DNA from: Viscum album
Lineage: Eukaryota > Streptophyta > Magnoliopsida > Santalales > Viscaceae
Assembly (NCBI GenBank): GCA_963277665.1
Contig: OY728147.1
Span: forward strand, 1,262,439,424-1,262,503,423
Reading direction: 5' to 3'
DNA length: 64,000 nucleotides
This document shows, in pieces, positions 12,321 to 25,245 of the stretch (the stretch's first letter is position 1; every line of letters starts with the position of its first letter). The notes beneath the pieces are model-generated. The model did no database searches, had not been told where the DNA came from, and saw only the letters and a program-made list of their open reading frames with translations. A program made the translations under genes and the position numbers.

Positions 12321-14062
12321 TAGGATTTATAGCTAGAAATGTAAAGTTTATAATTCTATCATAGGATTTGAGAGTGCGGATTCTGGGTAGTTATATTATG
12401 GTTAAAACAGGTTTATCGATGTTTAAAATAATTAGTTAAGTATTAAAATGACCAAAATACTTTATGAAACCCCATAGGATGATTTTTTTTCTAACTTATG
12501 TTTATGACCTATAAATATGAGACATTTTGGATCCTTTTTTCCAGTATAGTGGCTTAAAAGTATTTTAAAACTTTGAAAAATTTCAAGTGCATCACTCACA
12601 TAAATAATAACCCGAAACCTCATATGACCTACTATTCTATCCATAAATTAATATCCTTCTAATTTGACCAATACCTTACCAAATACATTATTACATCCAT
12701 AACCATGACCTTTTGCCCCTATTTTTTTTTATAAAACCATCCAAGTAATTATTTAGGTATAAACCTAAAGAGGTTGTCCAAAGAAGAAGTGTAGTTCTTA
12801 ACCATGTGTTTTCATTTTTTATTATATATACATAAAATATTATTCAACTATGATAAAATAATAACAAATTCTTTATTACATATTCTTAGTTGTTTTTATG
12901 TTAACGAAATAACTTATTTCTATCTCCAATTACAATAAATGGGAATGGAAACTGTTGATTGTGTGTACGACATAATACCACCTCGTGAATCAATGTATTT
13001 ATTTTTCCAGCATCACCTCTTACAGTACTATATAATGATTTATTTAATATAAATATTTCATACTTTTGACATAATTATAATTATTTAATTATAATATCTC
13101 ATATACCTTCTTACCTTCAAATCTATTGGATAATGACAACATCACTCATGCATACATGTGGACTACCACCTCTATGAAGCGATGTGTTTTGTTTTTCATT
13201 TCCATTTTGCATGGATGGTAAAATGGATGAATTTTATGAATATATTTGATTTATATGATATAATAATTATTTCTTGAAGTCAAATTAATATTTACCTTTC
13301 TTCAGTTCCATTCATCAAAAATTGAAAATAGTGTTCATGCATATGTAGGACCTATAATATCCATAAATAGTGTGATTAATTTTTTATCTATTCCTTTTAA
13401 GGATGAATATAAATATATTTATAATTAATATAATTACAAAGATGATATAACCATGATCAATGTATATGCACTAAGACTACTGAATCAAAACTTTCATTAA
13501 AAATGAAGCAATTATCACACATAAAAATGATTTTAATAAATACTTATTAATAAATGGGTCTAAGATTTCATAATTAAATCATAAAATAGAGTGATATATG
13601 TGATCATGGTTTTGTAATATAAATACAATAAAACTATATTTATTATACCTAAGGTTCAAATAATTAAAAATAATATAGTCACTTAAAGTAAGGGATTTAT
13701 GTTTCAGTCCTATTTTTAATCGGGATTATTTAAGGTTGAATTTTCATTAAGGAAATTATATGATGATTATTTGATAAATTTATTTAATTTCTTCCTCTCA
13801 TCTATTTATTTATTTATAATACATGTTTTCCATTTATTTTCCTCAATTTAAATACTCAAGAGAGAGAAATAACGTTTTAAGGAAAACCAACTATGTTTTA
13901 CAATTTGATCAACAATCATTCTCTCTATGTCTATATTTCCAAAAAATGTTGTCAATAATGTTTTTAATATTATAAAATTATTTTCTAAAGAATTATTTTC
14001 TATTTGTTTAATTTTTAGAAAATTTTTTAAGAGGAATATTCTTGTAATTTTATGAATGAGTT
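12321..14062 (+). mobile_element. Plus-strand LTR-like remnant P2, first part
   Basis: This is a second copy of P1, in the same orientation. 12,660-12,800 aligns with 8,920-9,030 of P1, including the CCAAAGAAGA block. Type A modules lie near 12,955, 13,140 and 13,330, and a GTAAGGGATTT signal lies near 13,688. A possible TATA (CTATAAATATG) is near 12,506. At 14,063 it is cut by the composite element. Its continuation is at 29,225-29,756 and, after a second insertion, at 51,896-52,560. Whether P1 and P2 are the two LTRs of one element with its inside deleted, or a tandem LTR duplication, cannot be decided from the reading. Confidence 0.5.
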
Positions 14063-17000
14063 TGTAAAGACTAGGTCTTAAGAGTTATATATTCTAGTTT
14101 TTTTAACTAGATTTCACTTTCTTATAATCACTAAGTTCTTTTTGGTTTACTATTTTATATAATTATGAAAAAATGTTACATATAAATCCCATACATTAGA
14201 AGTGTAAACTTATAATTAGTATCCATTTTTCCCACAAAACAATTTTGTTAAAACAAACCATTATTTTATTTCATGATTAATCTTTAAAATTTTTATATTC
14301 ACCTCATCCTTGTCTCAACTCTTCCTTAAAACCCATGAATTTTTCTTTTTATAACCTGGGATAAGAACAAAAAGCCCAGTAAGGGATATAATATACTGAA
14401 CTTTGTCACATTATTATTTGATCTTATGGAATTAATCATTTTTATAAGAAAAATAAACACATTTTTCTCATATAAAACTATTAAAACCAATAGAAAAAAT
14501 AGATAAAACATGTTAGAAACTTGGAGCATCATTGGAGTAACCACCATAACTACTCATAGAAGACCTTTAAAGATAACTTCTGATCATTACCTTAGAGTTA
14601 CCATCATAGATACTCAAGATTAACCATAGAAATTATACTGGTAATAACCATCATGTTATATTCATATTAACTCTTTGGATAAACCTAATTGGTTAACTCC
14701 ATCTCATATATGGAATAACCATATAGACAGATTCCATCTCCAGAGTACCTAATGTATTGGAGGTTATAACATAACCACCCATCCATGGTTTATCATTAAA
14801 ATACATTTCATTAGTTAATAAAATAACCAAACATCATTATAAACAATTCCCAAGAACCATCTCATAATCGTAAAACCTGAATTCTTATATCATAAAAAGT
14901 ATTCATAATTAAAATAAGTTTTTCATTTTTAAATAACATATTTTTAGAAAAAATGCACACATATAAAGAAAATAATTTATTTGAAATTAACAATGTATGA
15001 TTAAAAAGTATGATTCAAATAAAATATTATTCATTAATTATGGAAAATCTATTCTTACATTATATGTTAGAGAAAACACTCCTTTAATTTTGTAAAAATA
15101 ATTATTAGAGGATCCTTGAAAGAGGATTTTTACAATAAATTCCCTTACCATGTGTCTGATTCATCATGTATTTTATTTATATTTTAGAAAAAAGAAACCT
15201 ATTTTAATTATTTAATTTCTTAATAACCTTTTTAAATATTATTATTCATTTTATATAAATTATTTTCATATTATATACAATTACTTATTCATTTTAGTTT
15301 TTGTTGAACATTTTGACGAAAATTGGTTCATAGGATCAAAATAAATAAGGTTTTTGGACTACGATCAAAGTGGTAATTATTCCACCATATCCAGGATAAT
15401 AATAATCACATATTTATCATTTTTATACATCAGTTATACTTTTAAAAACATCCAATAAATATGGTTATGAAAAATTAACTATGTTACAATCATGGAGACA
15501 GAAGGTCATACATTCGCATGAGTAACATTTTCACTTTTCAATGATCATTATTAAAAAAAGGTAAGTACAATTTTATATTTAAATAATGATAATAAGATCA
15601 TAATTATCATATTACTTCTTTAAATTTTCTTATATTTTTTGTCCATGTGATGTGGTGATTACAAGTGAATCACATCATTTCGTAGAGGTGGTAGTCCGCA
15701 AGTATTCACGAACGACATTATCATTTTTAGTGAATTGAATATTAAGAAGTTTAAATATATATTATCAATTTATAATGATAAATATTTCTTTAATATCATA
15801 TATAAACATAAATCCCATCATTTTAATCAATTATTTAGTGGCAGTGATGGAAAATAAATTACATCGATTCGTGGGGCAGTAGTCCGTCGTACACACAAAC
15901 AATGAGTTCTTTTGCTATTTCATGGAAGTGGAGATGGATATAGAACTTTAAACTAACATAAAAAATATCATAATATGGGGGATACTGAAATTAATATTTT
16001 ATCATAGTTAAATAAAGTTTTATATATGTGGAAAAATAAACAAAACATAAACACTCGATCAAAAATGTTACCTCTTCTCTGGGAAATATATTTTTCCTCA
16101 CACATCAAGACCATTATGGTTGGTTTTATGCCTAAAAAATAAATATATAATTAGGGGAGTGATTATATTAAGTTATTTGGTTAGGTATTATACCAAAAAA
16201 TGTTTTTATATGTGATGAAATAAGAAGAAGAGGTTCCATTTCATAAGAGAGGGGATGGACAATCTTGGTATATCTCAAAATATTAAATTGATATAAATTA
16301 ATTTTCAATTAAAAATTACACCAAAGAGAGTTATTTATAATATAATATTATTAGGGGTATAAATAAATTCATATAATAAAAGTAATATAAGTTTTTACTA
16401 TGTTTTTACCCTTATATTTTGGTTTTAACCCAAATCTACCCCCTTTAACTCTTATAGGGAAAACATGGATTATTAATCTTTTAGGGTTAATATAGTTACA
16501 TTAAAATGAATAAGTACCCATAAATAAAACATGGTTTATATTTTAATAGTTTTAAAAATAAATTGTATAAATTTTATATTTTAATTAATTTTATATCATT
16601 AAAGAAAATAATATTTATTTTAAAATATCAATAATGTCTAATTTTATAACTATTCATTTCTTTGAATTTAATAATATCAATATAAAACTTATAAATTAAA
16701 AAAAATATTCTATTATATCTCTAAAATTTAAATTAAATATAAATTTTTTTATTACATTAAGTCTTTCAAATTATATATATTTGAATATTTTTAACATCAA
16801 TTATTTGATATATCTATTAATTGAGTAATTACTCCATTAGAGTTGTGAAAGTATTTAGTGTAATTATCTCCTACATAAAAATAAAATATAAATTTCCATG
16901 ATTAATAAATTTAGTTTTAATTTAAAAATAATATTTATATTCAGTCATATCCTCTGGATAACACTATATTAAGAATATTACACTTATTAAAGACAAGAGT

Positions 17001-17976
17001 GTGACATGTTTGTCATTTCTTTAAAAGGTCATAATCTTATCCAAGTGGCCAAAAAAGGTAATAAAATAGATCCTTGGATGATTATGGTTGATATATAATC
17101 ATATAATAAGATTTAATTTGTTTTGGGTTATTTTATGGTTCTTGTCATTTTATTTTTAACCTAAATTGCCCAAATTACCTTTAATTGTAGTAACCAAAAT
17201 TACTAAAGTTACTATTCGTTTTGATCAAAAAATAAAGTGAGATATTCACTAAATTTTAAAATATTGATTAAAAAATATTAAATCCATTTTTTAAAATTCA
17301 AAACACATAATCTATATCATTTAATTTAAAATTAAATCAGCAAAACACCATGAATTTTTGTTTTTGAAAAAATTGCCTTTTTAAATATAATTTGTTTTCT
17401 ATAATAATTTTAAGTATAAAATCTATTTAAAAAACAATTAGTTTATTATTTTAAATAAAATTGAATTGACTAAAATGTAAAACTAATAATTTTTTTACCT
17501 CGTAAGTACTTTAAAATGAAATATAGTTTTCAATAACATTCAGTACATTTCACTATTCCTTAAAAAATCATTATATGCAAAAAATTCTAAAAAATTTATT
17601 TAAATATAATTTGAAATTAAGATTTCAAAAATTAAATTAATTTTTTCAAAACCATTTTCTATAACTTCTATAAATTATAATATTCACTCATAAAGAAAAT
17701 AATAAACATATTTTTGAAGAAAATGTATTTTTAAGAATAAAATGACTTTACTAAAAAGTGTTTGATTATTTTCTAATCACTTAACAAGAAATTAATATTG
17801 AGTTATAAATTTATATTTTTTTTCAGAAATGATTTATTCCTTTTCATACCTGCCAATTTAAAGGCTGTATGATAACAATCACAAAATAATATTTCCTAGT
17901 TAATTTAATCTTGGTGTGTCATATATTATATGCTATCAAATGTAGTGTTTCCTTTTTAAAATCTTTGTTTGTTACA
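14063..17976 (-). repeat. LTR (i) of composite AB
   Basis: The LTR runs from a degraded left edge (TGTAAAGACTAGG, aligning with TATAAGGACCCAACC at 19,736) to GTTACA at 17,976, where the polypurine tract starts on the minus strand. In the element sense it therefore begins TGTAAC. Type A stem-loops are near 15,490, 15,679 and 15,870. The second pairs TTCGT (15,679-15,683) with ACGAA (15,708-15,712). A CCCTTACC signal follows near 15,145. The TATA region near 16,238 is degraded (TTCATAAG). Confidence 0.8.
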
Positions 17977-19735
17977 TTCTACCCCCTTTTGGAAATTATG
18001 TCCTCAAAATTTTCACATTGGACTTAGTAACAAGTGTTTGACCTTTAAAAATACCTTTATTGAAATTTGATATCATAAAAAGGATTAATAAAACTTACAC
18101 TTGATAGTAGAGAAAAAAACTTGTAGGTCACTTGAGATAATAGAAATTAGGTTTCCGTATAAGAAAACATAGACATGGAAGCGAAATATGACTCCTAAAG
18201 AATGATATTTATTGATAGATAAAATGTTACTGAGAAATTTAGCCACAAAAAAATCTTAAATCTAAGATGTGTTAAAAGGCTATTCAATTGTAGTAAGAAA
18301 TGTAAACAAATAATTTTTTTATTTGAAGATACTTTTCTTAAAGATTATGATTTTTTTGCTATATAAAAAAATAAAAAAAATTAAGTATACTTACATGACA
18401 TGTAGAGTTTAATCCTTTAATAAAATTTCACCACAAACATTACCTTTTCTCCAAATGATGAGCATTCAAGATGAAATTTTCATGCTTAAAGAATTAGAAT
18501 CAATTTCTATAGATTATAAAATCCATAAATGAATAAATACCTATTCCTACTATCTTTAGGCACTAACCAAAACCAAAATGATTTATACAAGATATGCTAA
18601 ATCCCCAAAAAGAATAAAACATTAGATGATAAAAAAACATTAATATATAATATTAAATTGTTATACCCAAAGTTCAACAAAGATCATCCAATGAATAACT
18701 ATCATCAAAATTCCTAAAAAATTATTCTAGATTAATATTGAAGCATAAATCACACATTCCTCCAAGATAATTTTAATATTTATCTCCAAATAAAATCAAA
18801 CAATCTTAAAGTCTCTTACAAAAATTTAATTTCCATAATTTGATAATCTAAAAGTTATGGTAATCATTTCTATAAATAATAGGAATCACTATAATTTGAA
18901 AAAAAATCATATATGCTTACCAAATATAATTCAACCTTTATTCCTAAAATAAAATTCCATTGTAATCTATTTATATTAATCATATAGGGTTCCCAAAATA
19001 GTGAACATATTACAAAATAACATTAATAACTTAATCACCAAATAAATTTTCAATCCCTTGGTTATTTATTCAATATAATATATGTTCCCAAAATGAACGT
19101 AACCTTTATCCATTAGATTGTTTAAATAAATAAAAGAAATAATAATAACCAGGACATCACATAGTCCAGTGGTAGGAAATTCACCCTTGTTACCCTTCAG
19201 TTGTGGGTTTAATCCCCATTAACTTGCAAGACATGAAAGGTTGTCACCCATCCTGAGATTTTACCTTTTACTAAAACTATATTAATATAATCCTTTTAAA
19301 ATTCTATAAATTTAAGAAATATAGTAAAATATAACCTTAATATATTCAACATTAAAGAAAATTTTTAACCTCAAAGGTTATCTTATAACATTCATTTTGA
19401 ATCTAAAAATGTAATAACCAATAATTACCTCAAAATAAAATATCTTATAATTCTTAAAGGCTACCAATACCATTAAAAATATGCCCACAAAAATTAAATG
19501 AATTATTTATCGAATAAAATTTCCAATAAAACCTATACTAGAACAACAAGTTTTTTTCCACAAATTTCTCTCAAAATAATATTAATAATGTTATCCATCC
19601 ACAAATTAAGACATAAAAAGGGGTGTATAATAATTTGAAATTGTAAACTAGTGAGGGTATTCATAAATCTTTATATTACAACACAATAAGACATCCTAAT
19701 CTCTAAAGTTATCTAAACACTCTTCTCACACAAAC
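17977..19735 (-). other. Internal region A of composite AB
   Basis: It begins, in minus-strand terms at its 3' end, with a polypurine tract at 17,977-17,995 (AAAAGGGGGTAGAA directly before TGTAAC). Sequence then runs to the LTR edge at 19,736, where a degraded tRNA-Met primer site is expected (19,718-19,735). I see no coding sequence: compared with internal region C (34,277-36,643), the part with the gag fragment is missing. A tRNA-like segment lies at 19,151-19,222. The rest is AT-rich non-coding sequence. Confidence 0.75.
19151..19222 (+). ncRNA. tRNA-like segment, copy A (SINE-like or tRNA pseudogene)
   Basis: An A box TAGTCCAGTGG (19,162-19,172) fits the Pol III consensus and a B box GGTTTAATCCC (19,206-19,216) lies exactly 44 bases further, as in copies B and C. 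It is antisense to the host element. The B box has lost the conserved C. It could be an old tRNA-derived SINE insertion fixed in this element family; expression is not implied. Confidence 0.6.
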
Positions 19736-22700
19736 TATAAGGACCCAACCATAAGAATTACATATTCTAGTATATTTGGAATAGTTTTCACTATCTTAAA
19801 TACCTGAGGATCTTCTAAGTTTAGAGTTTTAGGGAATTAGAACAAATTATTATATAGAAAACCTATACATTAGAAGTGGATACTTATACTCATTATCCAT
19901 TTTTCTCACTAAAAAATACTTTTTAAATAAAACATTGTTTATTTTTATGATAAATATAAAAATTTTAACATTTAACTAAATATTGTCTCTAATCTTACTT
20001 AAACACCTTAAAAAACTTTCTAAAACTTGGGATGAGAAAAGAAAGCTCAGTAGGGTATATAAAAATAAATAAAACCATTAAACCTGTGAAAAACAAGAAA
20101 ATCCATAATATACTTATCTTTATCACATTGTTCTTTAAGACTATGGAACTTGTAATTTCTATATGAAAAAGAAATAATTTTTTTTGTTTCAAATAAAACA
20201 TTTAAAACCCATAGAAATTATATATAAAACATGTTGGAAACATGCAACATCATTAGAGTGACCACCATATCTACTCATAAAATACCTTCATGGTTAACTT
20301 ATGATCATTACATTAGATTAACCATCAAAGCTACTCATGATTAACCATCACACTTAATCTTGGAATAAACAAAGTAGTGTATTAATTTTATCTATTAGGA
20401 GAAACCTCATTAATTAACTATATCTCATATATGGAATAACCATATGATCGACTTCCATCTTTGAAGTACCCAATGAATTAGAGGTTATAACACAACCAAC
20501 CATCCTTGGTTTATCACGGAACAACATGTAATTGGTTAATAAAATTAACAAAAGTCAGAATAAACAATTACCAAGAACTATATCATAATTATAAAACATG
20601 AATAATTTCATCACAAATAATATTCTTAAGGAAAATAACGATTCCTTTTTAAATCACATATTTTTAGAAAAACTGATCATATTTAAAGGAAAAAATATAT
20701 TTGAAAATAAATAAGAAATAATGTAAATTAAGATTCAAATAAAATTTTATTCATGAAGTCAGTATAATATATATCCATTCTAAATAAGTCAGAAAAAACA
20801 TTCATTTTTCACTTTTGTAAAAATATTAATAGAATAACCTTAAAGTATTTTTTTAAAAGAAATTCCCATACCTTGAGTCAGATTTATAACATAAATTCCA
20901 TATCTTCATCAATAATAAAAATAGGTTAATTATTTACTTATTTTATAACCCTTTTAATATATATTATTCCTTTTATATCACTTATTTCTACATTATATAC
21001 AATTACTTAAACATTTAAGTTCATATCACATTTTTTTTATGACATTTGGTCTATAAGTTCAAAATTACATAGGTATGTCGACTATGGTCCAAGTGGTCAT
21101 TATTACACCATATAAAAAATAATAATCATTACATAAGTATCATTTTAATATCTCATTAATTATTTTAAATAAATCCATTAAATATGCTTATGAAAAGTGA
21201 GCAACATTGCAATCATAGAGATGGTAGGTCGTACATACGCATGATTAACATTTACATTTTACAATAATCATTATTGAAAGAAGGTAAGTATTATTTTATC
21301 TTTAAATAATTATAATAATATATTAATTAACATATTAATTCTTCAAATATACTTATATATATCATCAATATTATTTGGTGATGAAAAACAAACTGCATCT
21401 CTTCGTGGAGGTGGTAGTCCACACGTATGCACAAACAACATTATCATTTTGTAGTGAATAGAAAGGTAATAAGTTAAATGATATATTATCCATTTTTAAT
21501 AAAAAATATATCATTAATATAATATATAAAAATTAATTATATAGTTAAAATCCAGTTTTGGTCGATGGTGATGAAAACAAATCACATCGGTCCGTGAGGC
21601 GGTTGTGTGTCATACACACGATTGATGAATTATTTTGCCATTTTATTGAAGTAGAGAAGAAATAGGCCATTAAACCAATATAAAAACTTCTAAATATATT
21701 CAGGAAACTATATTTATTATTTTATCATGATTAATGAAACTTTTAGGGATGTGTGAGAATAAAATAAACAAAAATTCTTGATTAAAAATGATACATCTTC
21801 TGCGGACAATCTTCCTTTATTTACACCTTAAGACTGCTAAGGTGGGTGCTATTACTAAGAACATAATTCTATAAATCGGGTAAGGATTATATTAAGTTAT
21901 TTGGAAAGTTATTTTATAAATAAAAATAGATTTTATATGTGAATAAAGAAGAAGAATATGTGCCCCTTAATAAGATACGGGAGGGACACTCTTAACATTT
22001 CTCAAAATATTAAATTAATATAAGTCAATTTTACTTTAAAAATAGATAAAAAATGAGTTATTTATAAGATAATATGGTTATGCCTAAAATAAAATAATTA
22101 AATAAAAATTAAATAAGTATGAAATATATTTCTACCATTATCTTTTGGTTTTAACCCTTATTTAACCCCTTCAGCTCTTACCTTGACAATATGGTTTTTT
22201 ATCTATTTGAGGGTTAATATAGTTACTATAAAATAAAAAATGACCCCTAAATGGATCATGGTTGATATTTTAAATCTTAATTTAATCAATTTATTTATTC
22301 AACATTTTTATTAATTTTATATAAATAAAAAAACAATATGTATTAAAAAATATCAATAATGTCAATTTTAGAATTATTCATTATATTGAATTTTATAATA
22401 TAAAGGTAACAGTTATAATTAGGAATTTTTTTATTATATCCCTAACATGAAAATATAATTGATAAAATTCATGGATTATATTAATTATCAAAAATTAAAT
22501 TTATTTTTATATTTTTAATGCCATTTATTTGATATTTCTATTTATTGAATAATTACCGAATCAACTTTGTGAAAGAATTTAAGAAAATTATTTTTTCCAA
22601 AAAAATTAAAAAAAAAATTACCATGGTAAATATAAATATTTTATATCTCAAAATAATATTTATATTTGAACATATCCTCTAGATAACACTATATTAAAAA

Positions 22701-23705
22701 TATTATATTTATTAAAAATAAGAGCGTGACATGTTTGACATTTCCATTAGTAAAATACTATAAAGGTAATAAATTTATCCAAGTGGAAAATGGTCATAAA
22801 ATAGACCCTTGTATGATTATGGTCGATATATACTTATATAATAATATTTAGATAATTTTTTGGGTCATTTTATGGTTCTTACCTTTTTTTATCCTAAATT
22901 ACCGAATTTACCCTTTACCAGGGTAACCAAAAATACAAAAGTTACTATTCATATTGATAAAAAATGAAAGATTCATATTTACTAAATTTGATACAACTAA
23001 TTAAAAATATGTAATACATTTTTTAAAATTCACAACATATAAGTTTCATAGTCTAATTTAAAATTAAACCAGTAAAATGCAACGAGAAATAGTTTGTTTT
23101 TGAAAAAATGCCTTTTTTTAAATATAAAATGTATTCATAATAAATTTAAGTATAATATACATTTAAAAAAATTTGATTATTTTAAATCCAATTAAACTAA
23201 TTATGATTTTAAAATAATAAAAAAAATAAATTTTCCTTGTATAATCTTAAAAATAAAATACCCTTTTCAATAAAAATCTGTATTTTTTACTCTACTATGA
23301 AAAATCAATAATTTAAAAATATAATAAAAAATTAATTTCAAAATAATTTTGAAATTTTGAATAAAAAATTTAAATTAATTTTTTAAAAAATATTTTATAT
23401 AACTTCTATAAATTATATTATTCACTCATAAAAACACATTTTTGAAGAAAACATATTTTCTAAAAAATAAAATGACATTACTAAAACTTTTATAATTATA
23501 TTCAATGAACATACCAGAACATTCATATTTAATTGGAAATTTATATTTATTTTATAAATAAGTTATTACTATTAATACCCTCAAATTTAACAACTAGTTT
23601 ATAATGGTCACATAATAATATTTCTTTTTTCATTTAATCTTGGCGTGTCATATCTTGTATGTTATTAAACATAGTGTTTCATTTTTAAATTATCATTGTG
23701 TTACA
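19736..23705 (-). repeat. LTR (ii) of composite AB, shared middle LTR
   Basis: Edges are TATAAGGACCCAACC at 19,736 and GTTACA at 23,705. The type A modules are near 21,211, 21,391 and 21,585. In the first, AATCAT (21,211-21,216) pairs with ATGATT (21,241-21,246). In the second, GTGG and CCAC close a TAGT tetraloop (21,411-21,422). One CCCATACC/CCCTTACC-type signal is near 20,870. It lies between the two internal regions and so serves as LTR for both. Confidence 0.85.
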
Positions 23706-25245
23706 TTTTTCCCTTTTTTTGGAAATTGGGACCTCACAATTTTGAACTCAGGCTTGATTACTAGGGTTTGACCTTTAAAAACTCTATTATTGAAATACCT
23801 CATCATAATAAGGATTAATAAAACTTCCACTAGGAAAGAGAGAGAGAAAAAAATATGAAGGTCACTTGAGTAACACATAGTTGGTTTCCATATAAGAAAA
23901 CATGAAAATAAAAAAGAAAACAAACTCCCAAGTACTGATATATAATGATATATCACATATTGAATAGAAATTTAACTATAAATATATCCTAAATTTGGGA
24001 TGGGTTAAAAGGCCATTGAATTGTCTATAAGAAAAGTTAATAGATAATGTTTTTATTTAAACACCATTTCCCTTAAGTTTAGTAATTATTTTACTACCTA
24101 GGGTAATAACATATGGAATTATATATACAATACAAGTATAGTTTTATAATATCATAATTGTCCACTAAAAACTCATTCTTTTCTCTAAACGATGTGTATT
24201 CATGATGAAATTTTAATTCTTAAAGCATTAAAATCATCTTCTATAAATAATAAAAACCATAACATAATAACAATATATTCCTTTAATATTTAAGAATTAA
24301 AAAAAACCAAAATAGTTAATATAAGATAAGACAATTCCCAAAAAATAATAAAACCTTATATAGTGAAAACATTCTTTAATATCTAATATTCAATAGTAAT
24401 ACCAAAAGTTAAACATAGATCATTAAATAAATAACTATACTTAAAATTCCTCAAAAATATTACAGACTATAATTGAAACCCAAATCCCATAGTCTTCTTG
24501 GATAATTTTAATATTTATCTCTAAATCACATTAATGACTCTTAATCACCAAATAATTTTTCAATCGTTTGGTTATCTATTCGATAAGAGATATGTTTTTA
24601 AAATTAAATTAACCTTTATCCATCATATAATTTAAACAAATAATAAAAATCATACTAATTAGGATATCACATAGTCTAGTGGTAGGTGATACACCCTAAT
24701 CACCCTTTTTTCGTGGGTTTAATCCCATCAGTGTTTCTAAATATGATGCGTTTTCACCCATCATATAGGCTATAATTTTTATAAAACTAGATAAATATAA
24801 TCCTTATAAAATTCTAGAAATGTGATAAACATCCTAAAAAGTAACCTTAATATATTCAACATTATGAAAAATTTTAAACCCTTAAGGTTATCTTATACCA
24901 TTCATTTTTCATCCAAATATGTAATAACCCATAATTACCTCAAAATCAAAGATCTTATAAACCATAAAGTCTACCGATACTATTAAACACATGCGCACCA
25001 AAATTAAATGAGTCCTTTCTCAAATAATATTTTCAATAAAACCTATAAAAAACCTACGAGTTATATTTCCATAAATTTATCTAAAATTACTCTTAAAAAT
25101 CTTAACCATCCACAAATTAAAACCTGAAAATGGGTGTATAAGACTTTGAAATTGTAAAACCATAAAGGTATTCATAACTCTCTGGATTTCCACACTAGAA
25201 AACATCATAATCTCTACCATTATTAAACCCTCATATGATAAAAAC
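23706..25245 (-). other. Internal region B of composite AB
   Basis: The polypurine tract next to the LTR is degraded (minus strand AAAAAAAGGGAAAAA, 23,706-23,722). The region is collinear with internal region A, including the tRNA-like segment at 24,661-24,731, but is about 220 bases shorter. A small open frame at 23,693-23,956 on the minus strand crosses the LTR edge and has no recognisable domain; I do not consider it a gene. No gag or pol was seen. Confidence 0.75.
24661..24731 (+). ncRNA. tRNA-like segment, copy B
   Basis: A box TAGTCTAGTGG (24,672-24,682) and B box GGTTTAATCCC (24,716-24,726) are 44 bases apart, the same spacing as in copies A and C. The surrounding sequence is also collinear with copy A, so it was inherited with the element and not inserted independently. 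Confidence 0.6.

Noticed and set aside
23693..23956. 87-codon minus-strand frame rich in hydrophobic residues
   Set aside because: It spans the edge between LTR (ii) and internal region B and is not kept in the matching parts of regions A and C.
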